DNA of 52,861 nt, from the NCBI RefSeq assembly GCF_021245725.1, contig NZ_JAJGSX010000050.1:1-52861 (forward strand). The letters run 5' to 3'. This DNA comes from Pseudonocardia sp. TRM90224 (GTDB lineage Bacteria > Actinomycetota > Actinomycetes > Mycobacteriales > Pseudonocardiaceae). Positions 1 through 8,957 of the stretch are shown here, piece after piece. The translations under genes and the position numbers were made by a program. The notes beneath the pieces were generated by a model, which saw only the letters and a program-made list of their open reading frames with translations, had not been told where the DNA came from and did not search any database. The first letter of the stretch is position 1. Each line of letters starts with the position of its first letter.

Positions 1-8
1 GAGATCTG

Positions 9-290
9 CCCGCCCGGCGAGGGCGCCCTTAAAAACGCGCGACCACCAAGCCCGACAAGACCACCGCCACGAGACCATCCGCCACGAACCCACCCAACGG
101 AACCACGTCGAGAACCCATCTCCACCCACCCAAACGCGCGACTCACCCGCCGAAACGTGGGACTCACCGTGCCGACGGTGTCGACTCACCGTGCCGAACG
201 TGTCTACTCACCCGCCCACCCCAACTCGCGCACCCGCCCACCCCGCCTCGCCGACGGCGCCACCCCGACTCGCGGTGACGGAAGCCGACT
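9..290 (+). repeat. Dispersed repeat family, copy A
   Basis: A non-coding block fills the first 341 bases. It has a head beginning GCCCGCCCGGCGAGGGCGCC (about 9-28), a conserved stretch containing CCACGAACCCACCCAACG, then units starting GACTCACC at 140, 161 and 183, and a tail of CACCCC/GACTCGC words to about 290. The same order of parts occurs at 10870-11200, at 32310-32545 and, inverted, at 52480-52829. The head matches copy D closely, with a few differences over about 150 bases. I see no coding or RNA-gene signal. Beyond 290 the sequence leads into the Shine-Dalgarno site of the next gene. The element may extend left of the window. Confidence 0.8.
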
Positions 291-341
291 GGCGTTCCTG
301 CCACCGCCGGGAGAGACTGCCGCCATGATCGGGGAGGTGAC

Positions 342-1157
342 GTGGCCGAGGTCTCGCTGAGCGGGGTGTCGATCTCGTACCGCGGGTCGGACGGGTCGCA
401 GTACCCGGCCGTGCGTGACGTCGACCTGCACGTGCCGGCCGGGCGGTTCGTATCGGTCGTCGGGCCGACGGGGTGCGGGAAGTCGACGCTGCTGAATGCC
501 GTTGCGGGGTTGTTGACGCCGACGGCGGGCACGGTGACCGTCGACGGCGTGCCGTTGCGCGGGCTCAACCGGCGCGCGGGCTACCTGTTCCAGCAGGACG
601 CGCTGCTGCCGTGGAAGACGGTGATCGAGAACGTCGAGCTGGGGCTGCGGCTGCGCGGCACCCCACCGGCCGAGCGGCAGGAACGGGCGGCGGAGCTGCT
701 GCGCAGGGTCGGGCTCGCCGGGTTCGAGCGGTCGTACCCGCACGAGCTCTCGGGCGGCATGCGCCGGCGCACGGCCGTGGCACAGACGTGGATCGTCGAC
801 CCGGACATCCTGCTGATGGACGAGCCGTTCGGCGCGCTCGACGTGCAGACCCGCCAGATCATGGAGAACGAGCTGCTCACGTTGTGGAGCGGCTCCGGGA
901 AGACGGTCCTCTTCGTCACCCACGACCTGGACGAGGCGATCTCGCTCTCCGACGAGGTCGTGCTGCTCTCGGCCGGTCCCGGCAGCCACATCGTCGGCCG
1001 GTACCCCGTCGAGCTGCCGCGGCCACGGGACCTGCTGAACATCCGCACCGAGCCCGCGTTCACCGAGAGCTACGCGCGGATCTGGGCCGACCTCCGCGAG
1101 GAGGTGATGACCGGCTATGAGCGATCGACGAAGCAGCACCTCGACCGAACCCGATGA
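342..1157 (+). CDS. ABC importer ATP-binding subunit (NitT/TauT/SsuB type)
   Basis: Cytoplasmic ATPase that powers an importer of the nitrate/sulfonate/taurine-type family. The 271-residue protein shows Walker A GPTGCGKST (about 42-50), Q-loop FQQD, signature LSGGMRRRTAVAQ, Walker B ILLMDEPFGALD and switch histidine FVTHD. Signature flank RRRTAVAQT differs from the usual RQRVALARA and suggests a subfamily. The GTG at 342 is chosen because GGGGAGGTGAC ends 3 bases upstream. Its 3' end overlaps the permease gene by 41 bases, so the two are probably co-translated. Substrate cannot be told from sequence: sulfonate, taurine, nitrate or a thiamine precursor are all possible. Confidence 0.9.
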   Translation: MAEVSLSGVSISYRGSDGSQYPAVRDVDLHVPAGRFVSVVGPTGCGKSTLLNAVAGLLTPTAGTVTVDGVPLRGLNRRAGYLFQQDALLPWKTVIENVELGLRLRGTPPAERQERAAELLRRVGLAGFERSYPHELSGGMRRRTAVAQTWIVDPDILLMDEPFGALDVQTRQIMENELLTLWSGSGKTVLFVTHDLDEAISLSDEVVLLSAGPGSHIVGRYPVELPRPRDLLNIRTEPAFTESYARIWADLREEVMTGYERSTKQHLDRTR

Positions 1158-1974
1158 GACGGTCGCCAAGGCCCAACCCGTCAACAAGGGCCGGCAGCGC
1201 GCCGTTCTCGTCCGCACGGCGCAGATCCTCCTCGCCGTTGTGCTGATCGCCGGCTGGGAGATCGGCGCGAACACGGGCGCGATCGACACGTTCTTCTTCA
1301 GCCAGCCGTCGGCGATCGCCCAGCAGGTGATCACGTGGTTCGTCGAGGGCAGCATCTGGGAGCACCTGCGGATCACGCTGGTCGAGGCGCTGCTCGCGCT
1401 CGTGATCGGGACGGCCGCCGGGCTCGGGTTCGGGTTCCTGCTGGCCAGGGTGGAGCTGCTGGCGCAGATCCTCGACCCCTACATCAAGGTGCTCAACTCG
1501 CTGCCGCGCGTCGTGCTGGCGCCGATCTTCCTGCTCTGGTTCGGGCTGGGGATCTGGTCGAAGGTGGCGTTCGGCGTCACGCTGGTGTTCTTCATCGTCT
1601 TCTTCAACACCTATCAGGGCGTCCGCGAGGTCAACCGGGTGCTGGTGGACAACGCGCGGATGCTCGGCGCGACGGAGAGCCAGCTGCTGCGGCACGTGTT
1701 CCTGCCCAGCGCCTTGAGCTGGATCTTCTCCAGCCTGCACGTGAGCGTCGGCTTCGCGATCGTCGGCGCGGTGGTCGGTGAGTACCTGGGTTCCTCGGCC
1801 GGGGTCGGGTTCCTGATCTCGCAGGCCGAAGGGGTCTTCGACACGACGGCGGTGTTCGCCGGGATGGTGGTGCTCTCGGTCGTCGTGCTGATCATCGACA
1901 CGGTCGTGCACCGCGTCGAGCGTTACCTGCTGCGCTGGCGACCGACGGGCGCAGCCGACACCGGGGCGAACTGA
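1117..1974 (+). CDS. ABC importer permease (BPD_transp_1, SsuC/TauC type)
   Basis: Inner-membrane permease of the same importer, 285 residues, which is normal for the family. A charged N-terminal tail is followed by about six membrane segments. The cytoplasmic EAA-like loop lies around residues 170-195 (DNARMLGATESQLLRHVFLP), the site that docks the ATPase. ATG at 1117 is preceded by GAGGAGGTGA. It overlaps the ATPase gene upstream and is followed within 15 bases by the binding-protein gene, so this is one operon. Confidence 0.9.
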   Translation: MSDRRSSTSTEPDETVAKAQPVNKGRQRAVLVRTAQILLAVVLIAGWEIGANTGAIDTFFFSQPSAIAQQVITWFVEGSIWEHLRITLVEALLALVIGTAAGLGFGFLLARVELLAQILDPYIKVLNSLPRVVLAPIFLLWFGLGIWSKVAFGVTLVFFIVFFNTYQGVREVNRVLVDNARMLGATESQLLRHVFLPSALSWIFSSLHVSVGFAIVGAVVGEYLGSSAGVGFLISQAEGVFDTTAVFAGMVVLSVVVLIIDTVVHRVERYLLRWRPTGAADTGAN

Positions 1975-1989
1975 ACGATGGAGGCATCG

Positions 1990-3015
1990 ATGCGACGACG
2001 GCTGACGGCGGCGGTGCTCGCCGCGCTGACCGGGCTGGCACTGGCCGCGTGCGGCGGCGCGGGCGGTGGGGACGCGTCCGGCGAGGTGCGCCTCGCCGTC
2101 GGCGGCCAGCCGCTGCTCGTCTACCTGCCTACGACGCTGGCCGCCCAGCTCGGCTACTACCGCGAGGAAGGGCTGAACGTCCACCTCGAGGATCTCCAAG
2201 GCGGCTCGAAAGCGCTGCAGGCACTGCAGGGCGGCAGCGTCGACGTCGTCAGCGGCTACTACGACCACACCATCCAGATGCAGGCCAAGAACCGCGACGT
2301 CGTGGCGTTCGTGAACATGCTGCGCTACCCGTCGCTGGTGGTCGCGGTGTCGCCGAAGTCGAGCAAGCCGATCAACTCCGTGGCCGATCTCAAGGGGACC
2401 AAGGTCGGCGTCACTGCGCCCGGTTCGTCCACCGACTTCTACCTGAAGTACCTGCTGGTGCGCGCCGGGCTCGCCCCGACGGACGCAGCCCCGCAGGCCG
2501 TCGGCGGCGACACCTCGGCGGTCGCGGCGATGGAGTCGGGCCAGGTCGACGCCGCCGTCATGCTCGACCCGGCGTTCGCGCAGCTGCAGAAGCGGGTCGG
2601 CGCGGAGAACGTGCGCGTGCTCTCCGACACGCGCACCGCCGAGGGCGTCCAGCGCGACCTGAACGTCAGCACGTACCCGGCCGCGGTGCTCTACTCCGAC
2701 GCCGCCTGGCTGCGCGACAACCCGGAGACCGCACGCAAGCTGGCCAAGGCGATCAAGCGGGCGCTCGACTACGTCCACAGCCACTCCGGCGCCGAGATCG
2801 CGGCGGCCATGCCACCGCAGTACGCGGCGGGCGACCCCGCGATCTACGCCACGGCGATCGAGAACGCCAAGGCGGCGATCTCCCCCGACGGGCGGATCGA
2901 CGTCGCCGGCGCCCAGGCCGTCTACGGGGTGCTCAAGCAGTTCAACCCGGAGATCGCGGCCGCCACGATCGACATCAACAAGACGTTCACCAACGATTAC
3001 CTGCCGCCGGGATGA
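1990..3015 (+). CDS. ABC importer substrate-binding lipoprotein (NMT1/SsuA-like)
   Basis: Extracytoplasmic solute-binding protein that delivers substrate to the permease. The N-terminus is a lipoprotein signal: arginines, a hydrophobic stretch and lipobox LALAAC with the lipidated cysteine at residue 21. The rest (STDFYLKYLLVRAGL, MESGQVDAAVMLDPA) fits the NMT1/THI5-like periplasmic-binding fold. An upstream ATG at 1978 is in frame, but GGAGG at about 1980-1984 is placed to drive ATG 1990, so I use 1990. Last gene of the three-gene importer operon. No key residue lets me name the ligand. Confidence 0.88.
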   Translation: MRRRLTAAVLAALTGLALAACGGAGGGDASGEVRLAVGGQPLLVYLPTTLAAQLGYYREEGLNVHLEDLQGGSKALQALQGGSVDVVSGYYDHTIQMQAKNRDVVAFVNMLRYPSLVVAVSPKSSKPINSVADLKGTKVGVTAPGSSTDFYLKYLLVRAGLAPTDAAPQAVGGDTSAVAAMESGQVDAAVMLDPAFAQLQKRVGAENVRVLSDTRTAEGVQRDLNVSTYPAAVLYSDAAWLRDNPETARKLAKAIKRALDYVHSHSGAEIAAAMPPQYAAGDPAIYATAIENAKAAISPDGRIDVAGAQAVYGVLKQFNPEIAAATIDINKTFTNDYLPPG

Positions 3016-3039
3016 CCACAACCTTGACGACGTTGACGG

Positions 3040-3067
3040 CAATGTTGACGAGCCCGCGTCAACATTG
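3040..3067. terminator. Bidirectional hairpin terminator
   Basis: A perfect 11-bp stem (CAATGTTGACG / CGTCAACATTG) with a 6-base loop lies between the converging importer operon and VOC gene. It has no U-tract, as is common in actinomycetes. It probably ends transcription from both sides. Confidence 0.7.
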
Positions 3068-3078
3068 CGCAGGAGCCG

Positions 3079-3510
3079 CTACAGGGGCGCGGTGAGCTCC
3101 AGGTGCACGCCGTCGGGGTCGCTGAACGAGAGGATCGCGATGCCGAACGCCTCGAGGTCGCGCACCTCGCCGTGCGGCACGCCGTGCTCCTCCAGCTTCT
3201 GCTGCGCGTCGACGAGCGCGTCGCGCGACGCGACGGTGAAGCTGAGGTGGTCGAGTCCCACCCGCTCGCTGACGAACCGGTCGTCACCCGACGCGACCGG
3301 CCGCAGCCCGAACAGCATGCCGTTGGTGATGAAGACGACCCCGCCGTAGAGCTGCGCGGGGTCGTCGCGCACCGCGGGGTCGTTCGGGTCGCCCGGCGAC
3401 TCGGCGGCGATCTGGAACCCGAGCACGTCGCTGTAGAACGCCCGCGACCTGCCTAGATCGGTCACGGTGAGCCGGACGTGATGGATGCCGGTGGTCTCGA
3501 TCAGGGCCAT
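3079..3510 (-). CDS. VOC-family (glyoxalase/dioxygenase-like) protein
   Basis: Small cytosolic protein of 143 residues in the vicinal-oxygen-chelate fold. It begins IETTGIHHVRLTVTDLGRSR, giving the first metal-ligand histidine, has a second half starting GLDHLSFTV, and ends with SDPDGVHLELTAP, the usual C-terminal glutamate strand. The family includes lyases, dioxygenases and drug-binding proteins, and the substrate is unknown. ATG 3510 is preferred because upstream in-frame sequence (RRRRCVPAFVVRH) does not look like VOC. The gene is convergent with the importer operon across the hairpin at 3040-3067. Confidence 0.82.
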   Translation of the reverse strand: MALIETTGIHHVRLTVTDLGRSRAFYSDVLGFQIAAESPGDPNDPAVRDDPAQLYGGVVFITNGMLFGLRPVASGDDRFVSERVGLDHLSFTVASRDALVDAQQKLEEHGVPHGEVRDLEAFGIAILSFSDPDGVHLELTAPL

Positions 3511-3575
3511 GAGGGCAAGTATGTGACGCACCACGAACGCTGGCACGCACCTGCGCCGCCGCACTCACCGCCGGA

Positions 3576-4391
3576 CTAGGTGCTCACCGCCAGCGAGCCC
3601 AACAGCCCGAGAGCCTCGGCATCCCGCCCACCCGGCACGGCGTGGTAGATCACGAGCAGCTGCCCGCTCGTCCCACCCACGGCGAGCTTCTCCAACTGCA
3701 GCTCCAGGTCGCCGACGACGGGATGCCGCATCCGCACCGGCGCACCGGCGAGCGCCTTGACGTCGTGCCGCGCCCACAGCCGTCGGAACTCCTCGCTCGC
3801 CAGCGAGAGCTCGCCGACGAGCTGCGCGGTCCGCGGGTCGTCCGCAGCGCCGATCGACGCCCGGAAGGCGCCGACCATGCCGGCGACGACCCGCTCCCAG
3901 TCGGGGTAGAAGTCGCGCGCGCCCGGGTCGAGGAAGATCGAACGCAGCCGGTTCTCGCCCACGCGGATCGACGCGGTGAGGGCCGTGGCGAGCGGGTTGA
4001 CGGCGAGCACGTCGAACATCCGGCTCTCCACGAACGCCGGCAGCCCGACCGCATCGAGCAGCTGCCGGATGCCCGCCGGCACGGGTTCGCGACGCGGACG
4101 CCGCGACGGCGCGGCGCGGGCCGCGGAGAGGGTCATGAGGTACGCGGTGGCGGCGGTGTCGAGGCCCAGCACCCGCGCCAGCGCGTCCAGGACCTGCGCC
4201 GACGGGTTGCGGTCGCGGCCCTGCTCCAGCCGCAGGTAGTAGTCGGCGCTGATGCCGGCCAGCGTCGCAACCTCCTCGCGGCGCAGCCCCGGGGTGCGCC
4301 GGACGCCGGTGACGCGGATGCCGGCGTCGGCGGGATCAACCAGCTCACGGCGGGCACGCAAGTACTCGCCGAGCGCGTTGGATCCGGGCAT
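3576..4391 (-). CDS. XRE-type regulator with MmyB ligand-binding domain
   Basis: Transcription regulator, 271 residues. Residues about 8-75 form a helix-turn-helix with the family hallmark RRTPGLRREEVATLAGIS followed by YYLRLEQGRD. Residues about 105-265 match the MmyB-like PAS-type ligand pocket (VNPLATAL, FLDPGARDFYPDWE). It is divergent from the aldo/keto reductase gene at 4493, with about 100 bases between. In this family the regulator commonly controls an adjacent oxidoreductase, so the reductase is the likely target. That link is inference. Confidence 0.88.
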   Translation of the reverse strand: MPGSNALGEYLRARRELVDPADAGIRVTGVRRTPGLRREEVATLAGISADYYLRLEQGRDRNPSAQVLDALARVLGLDTAATAYLMTLSAARAAPSRRPRREPVPAGIRQLLDAVGLPAFVESRMFDVLAVNPLATALTASIRVGENRLRSIFLDPGARDFYPDWERVVAGMVGAFRASIGAADDPRTAQLVGELSLASEEFRRLWARHDVKALAGAPVRMRHPVVGDLELQLEKLAVGGTSGQLLVIYHAVPGGRDAEALGLLGSLAVST

Positions 4392-4492
4392 TCCCCCACT
4401 CTACGAGCGCGCGATCCGTCCATCCTGGTCCCCGCACTCCCAGGAGCGACGGGACGCTGCACAAGTCACCCGAGGAGGCGCAGGGTGGAGGC

Positions 4493-5380
4493 ATGACCTC
4501 GACCACCGATCTTCCCGGCGCGACGTACCGGCTCGGCGACCTGGACGTCACCCGCGTCGGCTACGGCGCCATGCAGCTCGCCGGACCGGGCGTGTTCGGC
4601 CCGCCGCGCGACCGGGCCGCCGCGGTCGCCGTGCTGCGCGCCGCCGTCGACATGGGCATCACGCACATCGACACCGCCGACTTCTACGGTCCGCACGTCA
4701 CGAACGAGATCATCCGCGAGGCGCTCTCGCCCTACCCCGACGACCTGCACATCGTCACGAAGGTCGGCGCGCGCCGCGACGAGCAGGGCGGCTGGCCGCA
4801 CGCCCGCACCCCCGCCGAGCTGCGCGACCAGGTGCACGACAACCTCCGCCGCCTCGGGCTCGACGTGCTCGACGTGGTCAACCTCCGCGTCGGTGGCCTC
4901 GACGCACCGGAGCCGGGCCCGCTCGCCGAGCAGTTCGAGGCGCTCGCGGAGCTGCAGCAGCAAGGCCTGATCCGGCATCTCGGGCTGAGCACCGTCAACG
5001 CCGAGCAGCTCGCCGAGGCGCAGGCCATCGCGCCGGTGGTGTGCATGCAGAACCTCTACAACCTCGCCCGTCGCAGCGACGACCCGCTCGTCGAGCTGAC
5101 CGCACAGCAGGGCATCGCGTTCGTCCCGTACTTCCCGCTCGGCGGCTTCTCGCCGCTGCAGTCCGACGAGCTCCGGTCGGTCGCCGACCGGCTCGACGCC
5201 ACGCCGCTCGGCGTTGCGCTCGCCTGGCTGCTGCAGCGCTCGCCGAACATCCTGCTGATCCCCGGCACGTCGTCGGTCGCGCACCTGCAGGAGAACGTCG
5301 CCGCCGCCGGGCTCCAACTGCCGGCCGAGGCCGTCGCCGAGCTCGACGCGATCGGCGCCGCCCCCGCTACCGGCCCCTGA
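4493..5380 (+). CDS. Aldo/keto reductase
   Basis: Predicted NADPH-dependent carbonyl reductase with a TIM-barrel fold, 295 residues. The active-site aspartate and tyrosine are in DTADFYGP (about 61-68) and the lysine in IVTKVGARR. The usual catalytic histidine position reads NLRVGG, so Asn replaces His, a variant I have noted in actinobacterial relatives. C-terminal PGTSSVAHLQENVAA binds the cofactor phosphate. ATG 4493 has GTGGAG upstream. Its 3' end overlaps the convergent DUF427 gene by 14 bases. Probably controlled by the divergent MmyB-type regulator. Confidence 0.9.
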   Translation: MTSTTDLPGATYRLGDLDVTRVGYGAMQLAGPGVFGPPRDRAAAVAVLRAAVDMGITHIDTADFYGPHVTNEIIREALSPYPDDLHIVTKVGARRDEQGGWPHARTPAELRDQVHDNLRRLGLDVLDVVNLRVGGLDAPEPGPLAEQFEALAELQQQGLIRHLGLSTVNAEQLAEAQAIAPVVCMQNLYNLARRSDDPLVELTAQQGIAFVPYFPLGGFSPLQSDELRSVADRLDATPLGVALAWLLQRSPNILLIPGTSSVAHLQENVAAAGLQLPAEAVAELDAIGAAPATGP

Positions 5381-6215
5381 GCTCGTCGACGTCGAGGCCA
5401 CGGTCGACGCCGTGCGGGGAGACGACCTGGCCCGGTTCGAGCGCGAGCCGGCGGTCGTCGAGGTCCACCTCGACGAGATCGGGTTCGAAGGACACCCACC
5501 CCGAGACGCGCTCGACCTCCGGCCACGCCTCCTCGTACGACCACGCGGCCCGCTTGCGCCCGCCGACGTCGTAGTACGAGGCCAGACCCTTGTACGGGCA
5601 GAACGTCTGCCCGTCGACCGGGGTCAGCGCCGCGGTGTTGATGTCCCCGCGCGGGACGTACCAGCGCGTCGCGAAGCCCGATTCGTACAGCGCGAGCGGA
5701 CGGCGGGTCTCGGCGACGACCCGGTCGCCGTCGCGGACGACGAGGTGGCGCGAGGTCCGGCGGATGTCGATGCGGTGGTACTGGTCGGCGGCGTGGCCGA
5801 CGATCCGCTCGTCCTCCTCGTAGAACGCGTTCATCGCCCGCCACGCGAACGCGACGCGGTCGCGCAGGGTCGCCGCGTGGGCCGGCAGGTCGGTGTGCTG
5901 CCACGCCGCCCGCTTCACGTCGCGCACGCCGAACCACGCGGTTGCGCCGAGCTCTGCGTGGGTCGTCGCGCGCTCCTCCGGCACCAGCATGCCGTCGCCG
6001 ATGTCGGCGAGCGGGAAGTACGCCACCGGATAGCGGCCCGGTTCGTGCAGCAGCACGACGTCCTCGCTGTCGGCGATCCACTCGTCGCCCAGCCGCACGC
6101 GCATGCGGCGGCGCAGCGGCTCGGCGAACAGGAGCCGCTCCGGGATCGGCTGATCCACCAGGAACCGTCCCACGGTCTTGCTCGCCAGCGGTCCTTGCTG
6201 CCATGCAAGCCCCAT
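5367..6215 (-). CDS. DUF427-domain protein (two tandem domains)
   Basis: Soluble protein of 282 residues with two DUF427 modules. The first lies around 35-120 (GDEWIADSEDVVLLHEPGRY, YFPLADI) and the second around 165-255 (RPLALYESGFATRWYVPRGD, TFCPYKGLASYYDV). DUF427 folds are small beta barrels of uncertain function, often beside oxidoreductases. Start ATG 6215 has an AGGAG Shine-Dalgarno site that lies inside a TTAGGAG box of the intergenic region. Divergent from an AraC-type regulator. Confidence 0.85.
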   Translation of the reverse strand: MGLAWQQGPLASKTVGRFLVDQPIPERLLFAEPLRRRMRVRLGDEWIADSEDVVLLHEPGRYPVAYFPLADIGDGMLVPEERATTHAELGATAWFGVRDVKRAAWQHTDLPAHAATLRDRVAFAWRAMNAFYEEDERIVGHAADQYHRIDIRRTSRHLVVRDGDRVVAETRRPLALYESGFATRWYVPRGDINTAALTPVDGQTFCPYKGLASYYDVGGRKRAAWSYEEAWPEVERVSGWVSFEPDLVEVDLDDRRLALEPGQVVSPHGVDRGLDVDELRGR

Positions 6216-6221
6216 TGCCCC

Positions 6222-6300
6222 GCTCCTAACCCGTCATCGACTTCAACCAGGTTAGGAGCCTGGCTCAGTGACCTCTAACCTGTCAAGATTCATTTAGGAG
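6222..6300. promoter_or_regulatory. Putative operator with TTAGGAG boxes
   Basis: The 125-base gap between the DUF427 gene and the AraC-type gene carries a perfect 10-bp inverted repeat, GCTCCTAACC (6222-6231) and GGTTAGGAGC (6250-6259). A further CTCTAACC lies near 6274 and another TTAGGAG at 6294-6300. The leftmost arm also supplies the ribosome-binding site of the DUF427 gene. Repeated half sites in a shared promoter suggest a regulator binding region, perhaps for the adjacent AraC-type protein. Confidence 0.5.
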
Positions 6301-6340
6301 TTAGACGTCCGTCGCGGCTGTCTTCGGATACTTTCGAGGT

Positions 6341-7180
6341 GTGCGCCCTCCGGTCCTCCACACCGCCGACGTCGGCGGCTGGGAGCACGTCCGGCCCGCC
6401 GACCGGCCCGCGTACGAGGGTGTGGAGGTCGTCGGCTACCGCGACCGCCTCGGCCAGGGCCTGGAGATGCGGGTGCTCCCCCAGCCCCGGCTGACGCTCG
6501 TGCTGGTGCTCGACGGTGAGCTGCGCATCAACCGGACGCACCCCGTGGCGACCGGCATCGTCAGCGGCGTCGGGGTGAGTTCGGTGCCGGTGAGCGGGCA
6601 GGGCCTGGTGTGCGTGGACATCCACCTCTCACCGCTCACCGCGCACTCCGTCCTCGCCGGGGCCGTTGCGGAGCTGGCCGGCACGGTCGTCGGCTTCGAG
6701 GACCTGTGGGGCGCCGAGGCCGGCCGGCTGCGTGCGGCGTTGGCCGGCACGGACCGGTGGGACGAGCGGTTCGGCCTGATCCGCGCGGCGCTCGCCGACA
6801 AGATCCACGCGAACCGGCCCGTCGACCCCGAGGTGGCCTACGCCTGGCGCGAGCTGGAGGCCAGCGGCGGGCAACGCCGCATCGGCGAGCTCGCCACCGA
6901 GGCGGGCTGGAGCCGCAAGCGGCTGTGGTCGCGGTTCACCGCACAGACGGGTGTGACGCCCAAGCGGGCCGCGATGATCGTGCGGCTCGCGCCGGCGATC
7001 GACGCCATCGTGGCGGGCACGGCGGTCGTCGACGTCGCGGTGCGCTTCGGGTACGCCGACCAGTCGCACCTCACACGCGACCTGCGGGAACTCGCCGGCT
7101 ACACGCCGGCCGCGCTCTACCGCAACCGTCATGAGGTCAGCCAGGAACGGGGAACATTCGTCCAAGAACCCGCCGGCTGA
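6341..7180 (+). CDS. AraC-family transcription regulator
   Basis: Regulator of 279 residues. The N-terminal half resembles a cupin-type sensing domain (LPQPRLTLVLVLDGELRI). The C-terminal ~90 residues carry the two AraC helix-turn-helix motifs: RIGELATEAGWSRKRLWSRF and VDVAVRFGYADQSHLTRDLR. GTG 6341 is used; its ribosome site is weak. It lies just upstream of the ABC exporter pair on the same strand (20-base gap), so it may be co-transcribed with or regulate that exporter, and it may also bind the TTAGGAG region. Confidence 0.88.
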   Translation: MRPPVLHTADVGGWEHVRPADRPAYEGVEVVGYRDRLGQGLEMRVLPQPRLTLVLVLDGELRINRTHPVATGIVSGVGVSSVPVSGQGLVCVDIHLSPLTAHSVLAGAVAELAGTVVGFEDLWGAEAGRLRAALAGTDRWDERFGLIRAALADKIHANRPVDPEVAYAWRELEASGGQRRIGELATEAGWSRKRLWSRFTAQTGVTPKRAAMIVRLAPAIDAIVAGTAVVDVAVRFGYADQSHLTRDLRELAGYTPAALYRNRHEVSQERGTFVQEPAG

Positions 7181-7200
7181 TCCGCGCGAGAGTCGTCGCC

Positions 7201-8957
7201 ATGACGGAGACGACCTCTGATCCGCGGGAGGCGGCGCGGGCGCTCGCAGCGATCCGCCGCCCCGTGGCCGGCCGCACCCGACTGGCCTGCGTGCTCGGCG
7301 GGCTCGGCGCGGTTGCCGGGCTGGCGCCGTTCGTCGGCCTCGTCGAACTGGCGGACGCGCTGCTCTCGACCCCATCGATCGGGGCCACGTCGCCGTGGTG
7401 GCGGCGCTGATCGTGCTCGGGCTGCTGCTGCGCGGCGCGTTCATGAGCGCGGCGCTGACGATCACGCACCTCGCGGACGTGCAGCTGCAGGCGAACCTGC
7501 GCCGCAAGCTCGTCGAGCACCTCGGACGGGTCCCGCTCGGCTGGTTCACGCGGAACTCGTCCGGTCGGTTGCGCAAGACCGCCATGGGTGACGTCGACGC
7601 CTTGCACCAGCTGGTGGCCCACCAGGCCGTCGAGACGACCGCGGCCGTCGTGACCCCGCTCGGCGCGCTCGTGTACCTGCTGGTGCTGGACTGGCGGCTC
7701 GCCCTGCTCGCGATCGCGACGATCCCGATCTACGCCGCGGCGTTCGCGTGGATGGAGCGCGGCTCCAACGCCAGCATGCGCAAGATCGACGAGAGCAACA
7801 CGCGGCTGGGCAGCGCCGTGGTCGAGTTCGTCTCGGAAATCGCGGTCGTGAAGGCGTTCGGCCGGGCCCGCAAGGCGCACGCCGCCTACCGGCGGGCCGC
7901 CGCCGACTACACGCAGGCCGTCACCGACTGGGCGCGGCCGAACACCCGCATCGAGGCGCTGGCCGGGTTGGTGGTCTCCGCGCCGGTGATCGGTCTCGTC
8001 ACCGTTGCGGGCGGCGCGTGGTTCGTCGATCGGGGCTGGGTGACGCCGGGTGAGGCGCTCGCCTGCGTGCTGCTGGCGTGCGTGATCCCGATCGCCATCG
8101 AGCCGCTCGGCTTCGGCGAGATGAACCGACGGGCGGCCGCGGCCGCGGCGCTGCGGATCCAGCGGCTGCTCGACGTCGCGCCGTTGCCGCTGCCGGCTGC
8201 GGCTCGACGGCCCACGACTGGCGCAGCAGGCGATCGCGTGGTGTACGACGCCGTCCGGTTCGCCTACGACCAGGAGGACGTCCTGCACGGGGTGAGCTTC
8301 ACGTGCGAGCCTGGGACGGTCACGGCGCTGGTCGGGCCGTCGGGTTCGGGGAAGTCGACGCTGGCCACGCTGGCGCTGCGGTTCCACGACGTCACCGGCG
8401 GCGCGGTCCGCATCGGCGGTGTCGACGTGCGGGACGTCGAACCGGCTCAGCTTCACCGGCACGTCGGGTTCGTGCTGCAGGACGTGCAGCTGCTGGGCGG
8501 CAGCGTCCGCGACAACGTTGCGCTCGGTCGTCCGGAAGCGACGGACGCCGAGGTCCGGGACGCGTGTCGCGCGGCGCAGATCCACGACCGGATCACCGCG
8601 CTGCCGAAGGGCTACGACTCCGTCGTGGGGCAGGACGTCCACTTCTCCGGCGGTGAGGCGCAGCGGGTCGGCATCGCTCGCGCACTGCTCGCCGACACCC
8701 CGGTACTGGTGCTCGACGAGGCCACGGCGTTCGCCGACGCGGAGTCGGAAGCCGCGATCCAGGACGCGTTGGCGCAGCTCGTCGGCGGCCGCACCGTGCT
8801 GGTGATCGCACACCGGCTCTCGACGATCACCGGCGCCGACCGGATCGTCGTGCTCGACCGCGGCCGGGTCGTCGAGACCGGCACACACCCCGAGCTGCTG
8901 GCGGCACGGGGGCAGTACTCGCGGATGTGGGCGGCGCACGAAGGGGTACCGGCATGA
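7201..8957 (+). pseudogene. ABC exporter subunit 1 (fused membrane + ATPase), frameshifted
   Basis: Half of a two-subunit ABC exporter. The reading frame opened by ATG 7201 (TM1 region, FVGLVELADALLSTP) breaks at a C4 run (7370-7373). The matching continuation, IDRGHVAVVAALIVLG, is in another frame and runs to 8957. Adding one C restores a 585-residue protein close to its partner (579), with Walker A GPSGSGKST, signature FSGGEAQRVGIARALL, Walker B VLVLDEAT and H-loop VIAHRLS. This is either a sequencing indel or a real frameshift. A GTG at 7395 could start a 520-residue product lacking TM1. The stop overlaps the next start as ATGA. Confidence 0.82.

Noticed and set aside
1060..3042. Long minus-strand open frame (660 codons) opposite the importer genes
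   Set aside because: It is antisense to three well-matched ABC genes. High GC leaves antisense frames open; the translation is Arg/Asp/Gly-rich with no motif.
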